From Gnetum montanum (Eukaryota; Streptophyta; Gnetopsida; Gnetales; Gnetaceae), in NCBI GenBank assembly GCA_015680685.1, contig MNCI01016273.1:185433-249432 (forward strand): a stretch of DNA of 64,000 nt, written 5' to 3'. Within the stretch, counting starts at the first letter, position 1. Every line of letters begins with the position of its first letter. Positions 58,606-64,000 of this stretch are shown here, piece after piece. The position numbers and the translations under genes are program-made. A model generated the notes under the pieces. It was not told the DNA's origin. It saw only the letters and a list, made by a program, of their open reading frames with translations, and searched no databases.

Positions 58606-61600
58606 CAATCACCTTTCTTTTGGAATCTTCTGTACTCTCTAGGGAAGGAAGGGAAAATACCCCCATACTTAATAGTTAGCTGGGACCAAGTGGAAAGAAA
58701 TGATTTGATTAGCACACCTTCTACTTGTCCTTTCCTGATTCTATCAATGGTACTTGATGATAGAATGGTAGGATTGATGGTATGCCTAATATGGCAATCT
58801 TTGTCCTTGGCTTGTACTTGAGATTGCCTTTTTTTTTGAAATTGATATCTTCCTATTGCCTTTGAGAAAGGGAATGAATTTTCTACAAAATTTGTTTTCA
58901 CAAGAACTTTTCAAGTTGAATGCGAATAATCAATTGAATCTGATCGCAACTTAAGTGATAGCATCGAATTAATGGCTATTGTCAGCATTTTTGCTCTTTG
59001 CATGTTAGAACTTTTACCTAACCCTTCATCACTACTTTCTCTAATCATGTGGATGCCGCTCTTAGAGAATCCATGAAAGGAAAAGACACTATGAGGATAG
59101 AAGAAGCAGTTATAGCTATTGAATCAACTACACATGAAGCTATGGGACTTGAAGGAATGGAATGCCATATTAGAAAGGGTAGGAATAGTTGATCATTGGG
59201 TTAATTACTTGGGTTTTGGGACTATAGTATCATAAATTCTTGGTATTTCATTGTCAAAGTGTTACCATTTGATTTAACTTATTAAAGGAAAGATCCAAAT
59301 GGAAAAAGGGTTTACATTACTGATTGCTTTGGACAAGATGTCATAGTATAAGAAGAAGGGCTTTGTTTGCAAAGATGACTTTCCTACCTTCATTTGTGAG
59401 GAAGGTTTGTGCACATGAATCTCTAGTAAGAAGAAATCTAGTAAAGGCATTGACATAGTTACTAGCTAGATGAGGAGGATTGATAGATATAATAAATTGT
59501 GTAAGAATTGCTTGTGAAATAATACCTTGTTGAGGAAGATGCCCATATAATATATGTCATACTGGATAATTAAGATGGTTCACACCTTCTAAGGATATGG
59601 GCTAATAGGCTAGCTTCTTGAAACTCCCGACACTAGTCCTATATTTCATAGAAGAAAGGATGGTTAGGTTGTCATGAAAAGAAGGTTCAACCTATCATGT
59701 GCATGCCTTGGCTTGCCAGTAGGTCTAGGTTGTTGGTCCAACCTTTATCGTTCAACCATGAGCCAGAGGTACAACAACCACCATTCTCAAACGTAAGTTC
59801 AAACACCTATGTTATATATAGTCTACTCTATGCATGTTGATGGCTCACTTACTGATGTCTCATTTCATGGATAGTTGCATTGAGGAATCAACCCATTCTA
59901 TTGATTACATTGGGAAGATGTAAAATACAACAAATAAAATTACATACATAGGGTGAAATGGGAATTGATGAATGGGAGATTCCTTGCTAACGTGGAGAAT
60001 GAGCCCCCAAGTTACCCCTAATGCTATCATCAATCTTGATGTGAAAGTGGAACCATAACTGTATATGAAAATATGTATTGTCACCTGGTATTATCTCGAA
60101 GAAGCTAGGTGTTGTTACAATCCTTGTTTGCTCTAGGTTATCCAAGTATCTATGTGGAAGATCAAAGTGAAATTCCAAACTTATGTGACAACAGTTTGTT
60201 ATAGCGCATGTAACTAGTTAGTGGTTATGATCTCATCCCTGGGATCAACTTTCAGGTTTGTGGTTTTCCCAGAGTTGGGTCAACATAACTCTAGTCATTT
60301 CCCAATAGCAAGGGTATTAAGTTGTCTTGGCATTGAAGAGCACCTATTGATGGGATGAGATGGACCTAGGTATCCTCTCAAATGGATGTAGCTATATTAG
60401 TATGAATACCTATGATGGATATTAACTAGAAGATGATTAGAAGTCACCTGCAGGGTGCCTTGAAGCTACATCTCATGTTTCACTAGTTGTCTACCGGGGT
60501 GCAATGTATGTTGGAGCCCAGATCTCAGTAACTCTCATCGAAGACATCCCAAGATTTGGAGGGTGCCAAGTCACTATTCACCAAGGACTATGGTGGAAAC
60601 TATGGTGTGATAATAATCATGTACTAGATATGTGGACTCAGCCCTTGTTACAATCATAAACTGAAAAGTAACAATGATGCATCCTAGGTTCCAAGCTTAC
60701 TGGGATGGGTAGGATCTAACATTCTATAGATCTTTCCATGCCCAAGTCTCTAGGGTAGTAGGACACCCAACATTCTGGGTCCATGAATATGGAGTGGAGG
60801 TTGGATGGAATTGTGTCATTAATATTGAGAGTTTATGCTTGAGTGTGTGGATGTTTCAACATTGAGCGACTGTCACATTTCAAGTCCTTGATTATTGAAG
60901 CATTTTTGTAATGAATCCTTTCAATGACCACTCCAGTAAGGCCTAGGGTTTTTTCTCTTCCTCTCTTGTATTCTGGTGGGAATAACAAGGACAACTATGT
61001 CCACCTTGAGCTATCAAGAAGTGTTGTTGAGATTTCTCCATTACTTTTGGATCATTACCCTTAAGTGGGTAACCAAAATATCAACCTGGGATGGACATGA
61101 TGGACTTGTCATTGATATGCATTTGCCAATTGGACAAGGTTAGAACATGGTCACCTCACCAAGGAAGGTGTGTGGCATAGTTTGATCTGTCCACCTATTC
61201 CATAGGTCATATCTAAATAATGAAGGCCTTAGGATTCCCTAATGGTACAAGCCATAGGTCTTTGGATCCAAATATTTCCTTTGAGGATTTTGGTTGTGGA
61301 CTTATGGGTATAATTACCAATTTGGTAAGCCACTAAATTAGTTGGAAGAGTGTAGCTACATAGGCTACCCTTACTCATTGACCCACTATTCTACGACATG
61401 TGGTTAAGTGCTTATGCTTTTCTTGGACATGTACTTTCTTAGGTGGCTGAGTGTTGTTATGTTTTGTGCGAGGCCTAAAGGTAGGTCACCCCCTTGGGGT
61501 CCCCTGCTTTCAAGTTCTTGATGCTTGAAGTGGAAAATACAATCAATTATGTTATCTGTGTTTATGTGTTTCGGTTGGTTGATGAGCCAATGGCATCTTC

Positions 61601-62865
61601 CATGGTCATTTCTCCCTTGCTCTCCTAAGAGGGTTCTACTAAAGATTGAGGGATAGGTAATGACTAGGGTTGTGCCACTACATTGAGAAACATTTGGATA
61701 ATGAGTTGTGTAAGGGCATTCCCCATCCATCATCAAGGGCCAATACTAGTCCATGCCTGTGATCATTATTGTGGGATCCCTGGCCATGATATTAATAGTG
61801 TAGGTTCCTACCTAAATGGTTGTTACACTTATGCTTGTGACCACACCCACTCCCAGGTAACTCATAAATAAAATATTCTACAATAGTGTGAATACATGAA
61901 GAAAGAGGACTCAAACAATAGAGGAATCTTCTTGTGTATATTATGCTAATTCTACAATAACCATAGACTAGGTAGATAGAATGGTAGAGGCCCTTGGGAA
62001 AGGTGTAAAGAGGAATGAAGTGCATGAGTAACTTAGGTAACTTACTACATTCATCAATTCTCGACCTAGGGCAAGAAAAAAAGGGTTCATTCATTCCCCA
62101 CATTCTTTCCTTAGGGCACATAGATATGTTTATCATGCAACCTCTAGTATCATTGTAGTGGCTTTTCACTAATCTTGTTACCATCCATGGTGATAGATCA
62201 AGGAAGTAAAATGAGGTAAGAAGCTCGTATTCATTTCAGCAAAGTTAGATAGGTAAAACATAGGTCAATGTATGGTAATCCTTTATCGAATGTAGTAATT
62301 TGGTTTTCCTAGTAGGCATTAGTAAAGAATTCCAATTGAAGTACCAGAAATGACAAAGAACTAGTAAATAATAGAAAATTTAAGAAACTGATGAGGCTAA
62401 AGTCAACGAGTTATAAGAAACTCAAGTAAGCTATTCATCCCAAAAACCATAACACATATAGTTTCTTAACATTAGCCTCACATGTGTTCTGAAAATCCTC
62501 ATCATCCATATTTGGGAATCTAGATACTAAATCAACTTCAGCTTAAATTCTTTTCCTAAACCCCTTCTAAATATGTAGCTTCTTCATTCCTGATGCCTAT
62601 TTACCCTCTTTTGTGTAGGGCTCTACTAGCACCTACATCTTTGTCTTCTGGAACAATTTCTTCTAATGGTCTCTGTCATAATAAATTACTTTTTCTAAAT
62701 GGATCTCCTACTTGAGAATCTTTCTCTAGGTAACAACATTGGCTATCAGTCTATCATCTTTCCATTCCTTCACTCAAGAACTAAAGGTAATTACATCAAG
62801 CAAAGTTTTCTTGCTCCATACCATAAGTGGTGGATGGCAGTTTTACATCGTCTCCCTAATAATGA

Positions 62866-63335
62866 TTAAACCAATTAAGACCTTTATATCATAAAGTAGG
62901 GCACTTTTTAGGAGTCTTATTATTTCAATTTAAATTCATCAATCATCCTTGGTCATTTCAATTACATATGCTTGGATTAATTTTTGGTTATTCTAAGGCC
63001 AAATCTATTGTGGGTTTGTGTCTTGGTGATAGCATCTTCTCTCTACTTGCTCCATTAGTCAAGAGAAGTAGTAGTGTTTACTTTGTCACAGGACAACCCT
63101 TGGGATACTTGGCTTCCTAGCCACTCTTTACCCTTAAGCCATCACTTTGTTGTATGGCTAGTGGCAAAACTAGTTTATCTAGGAGTAGTAACTCCAATCC
63201 ATTGCAATCTTAGGTGATGATATAGTCATCTTGGACTTGCTAGTTATTGCCAAATCTCATGAGTTGTTGGACAACCTTGGTATTCAAATATCACCAATGA
63301 AGTCTTTAGTCTCTCGAAGCTCTTGAGTTTGCAAA
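62866..63335 (+). pseudogene. Mitovirus-like RNA-dependent RNA polymerase fragment (endogenized)
   Basis: Resembles the palm region of mitovirus RdRp, the single protein of these capsidless mitochondrial RNA viruses. One frame is open from 62866 to a TAG at 63118-63120 and includes TGQPLGYLAS (GQPLG from 63091), the motif B region. A frameshift follows between about 63121 and 63205. The third frame holds ILGDDIVI (GDD at 63213-63221, motif C), then LLDNLGIQISPMKSLVS, and a TGA at 63324. An SHHFVVW-type stretch near 63137 sits in the intervening frame. N- and C-terminal parts are not recognised. The fragment is non-functional. Plant mitochondrial genomes often carry such pieces, so arrival with the surrounding mitochondrial DNA is likely. 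Confidence 0.75.
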
Positions 63336-64000
63336 AAAAAAAAAAGTGGTCCATGGAAGAAATATATATATTTCACCTATTTCTCTTTGTTTATCTCTCT
63401 TAACTCATTCATCCTTTGGTCTAGTTGTCTTCAAGCTTAAGTATGGAGTGAAATGTTTCTTCACATTGGCTCATTTAGGTAGCACAAGCTATAGGGTAGC
63501 AGGCTCATGTGATTGAAAGTTATCCTAACACTAGGAGTGCATTCACGTGATGTTTGGAAAGCCTAGCAAGGGGTTACAGTGCCTTTAGAGTTTTGGCTTG
63601 GAAGGCACTGGAAGCCCTCAATCCTTACCTCAAAGTTCATATTATTTCTTTCTTACATACACAACTAGAACTAAAAGTCATTCTAGAAGACTGAATTGAA
63701 TGTTTGAAGATGATTTGATGTTTTTGGAATGCATGATGCTTAGGCATTAGGTACTTCAATGGTTAAAGCCTATGTCATTGTACTATACTATACTAGCTTT
63801 GGATTTGGTTACTATTTAAGAAGCCCTTTTAGGCCCTGTAGTAGCAAAAAATTGGTGTGCCCAGAAGTCAACCATACCTTTTAAGATTGATGATCAGATT
63901 GCCTCCCTTGGTTTGGACTGTATAGTTCTTGTATTAGTTAGGGAATCTTCCATTGAAGAAGAAAACCGCTTTACACCCTCCCCCAAGAAAGGATTATTAT

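Larger units (their letters stand above)
53540..64000. other. Probable mitochondrial-derived nuclear DNA (NUMT), decayed
   Basis: The base texture changes here to the mixed GAAAGAAG/CTTTCTTC style of plant mitochondrial intergenic DNA. Two mitochondrial gene relics (rrn18 at about 55720 and trnfM-like at about 55790), a mitochondrial-style hairpin repeat family from 55070 to 63960 and a mitovirus-like RdRp at 62866 all fall in this span. No intact mitochondrial protein gene was recognised. Excess C-to-T-type changes in the relics fit decay in the nucleus. The left border is a judgement from composition, and the stretch 60200-62400 has no diagnostic content. The alternative, that only islands are mitochondrial, remains open. 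Confidence 0.5.

Noticed and set aside
60200-62400. Possible host gene in the longest stretch without repeats
   Set aside because: I checked both strands for long ORFs and domain motifs and saw none; the short ORFs at 61404-61736 and 61792-62184 lack recognisable features.

Overview
The window is plant nuclear DNA, most likely from a species with a large, repeat-rich genome (a gymnosperm or fern would fit, but the sequence does not fix the species). I see no intact host gene. Almost everything recognisable is transposon-derived, followed by a block of nuclear DNA of mitochondrial origin. Domains, splice sites and family assignments below were read by eye; no database search was run.

Layout. 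1-1111: 5'-truncated, GC-rich L1-type LINE on the minus strand, with its 3' end beyond the left edge. 1112-3844 and 22578-23830: two halves of a much older, AT-rich LINE, split by a large LTR retrotransposon. 3850-22572: an 18.7-kb Ty3/gypsy element of the Tat/Ogre type (element 1), with TSD ATTAC, a tRNA-Asn-type PBS, gag, protease, RT, two RNase H regions, integrase and several tandem arrays. 26100-30110: a third degenerate LINE. 31725-40986: an LTR element on the minus strand (element 2). 42177-49413: a related LTR element on the plus strand (element 3), with a perfect TSD ACAAT, a tRNA-Asp PBS, gag and protease but no RT. 49419-53500: AT-rich DNA without recognisable content. About 53540-64000: probable NUMT with a piece of mitochondrial rrn18, a trnfM-like relic, a hairpin repeat family and a decayed mitovirus-like RdRp.

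Main discovery. Between the protease and RT of element 1 lies an antisense gene (10811-15016, minus) that resolves into eight exons. All seven introns have GT-AG borders, and the phases agree at every junction, giving 3234 nt (exactly 1078 codons) from ATG to TAA. It carries seven nonsense codons and no frameshift. The N-terminus resembles an FCP1/NIF-type HAD phosphatase that has lost its catalytic aspartates; the C-terminal part is acidic, then coiled-coil-like. It has its own TATA box and a 5' leader made of a 32-bp array. Antisense introns survive retrotransposition because the genomic RNA is the sense strand.

Two short motif families pattern element 1. TACGCT/AGCGTA, often as the palindrome GCGTATACGC, fills the LTR, the leader, intron 1 and the 5' leader of the antisense gene. 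A TAAACT-containing repeat occurs as 30-bp arrays on both sides of the antisense module and as a 19-copy 37-bp array after integrase. A testable inference is that the antisense product acted on one of these motif families, as VANC anti-silencing proteins do in VANDAL transposons.
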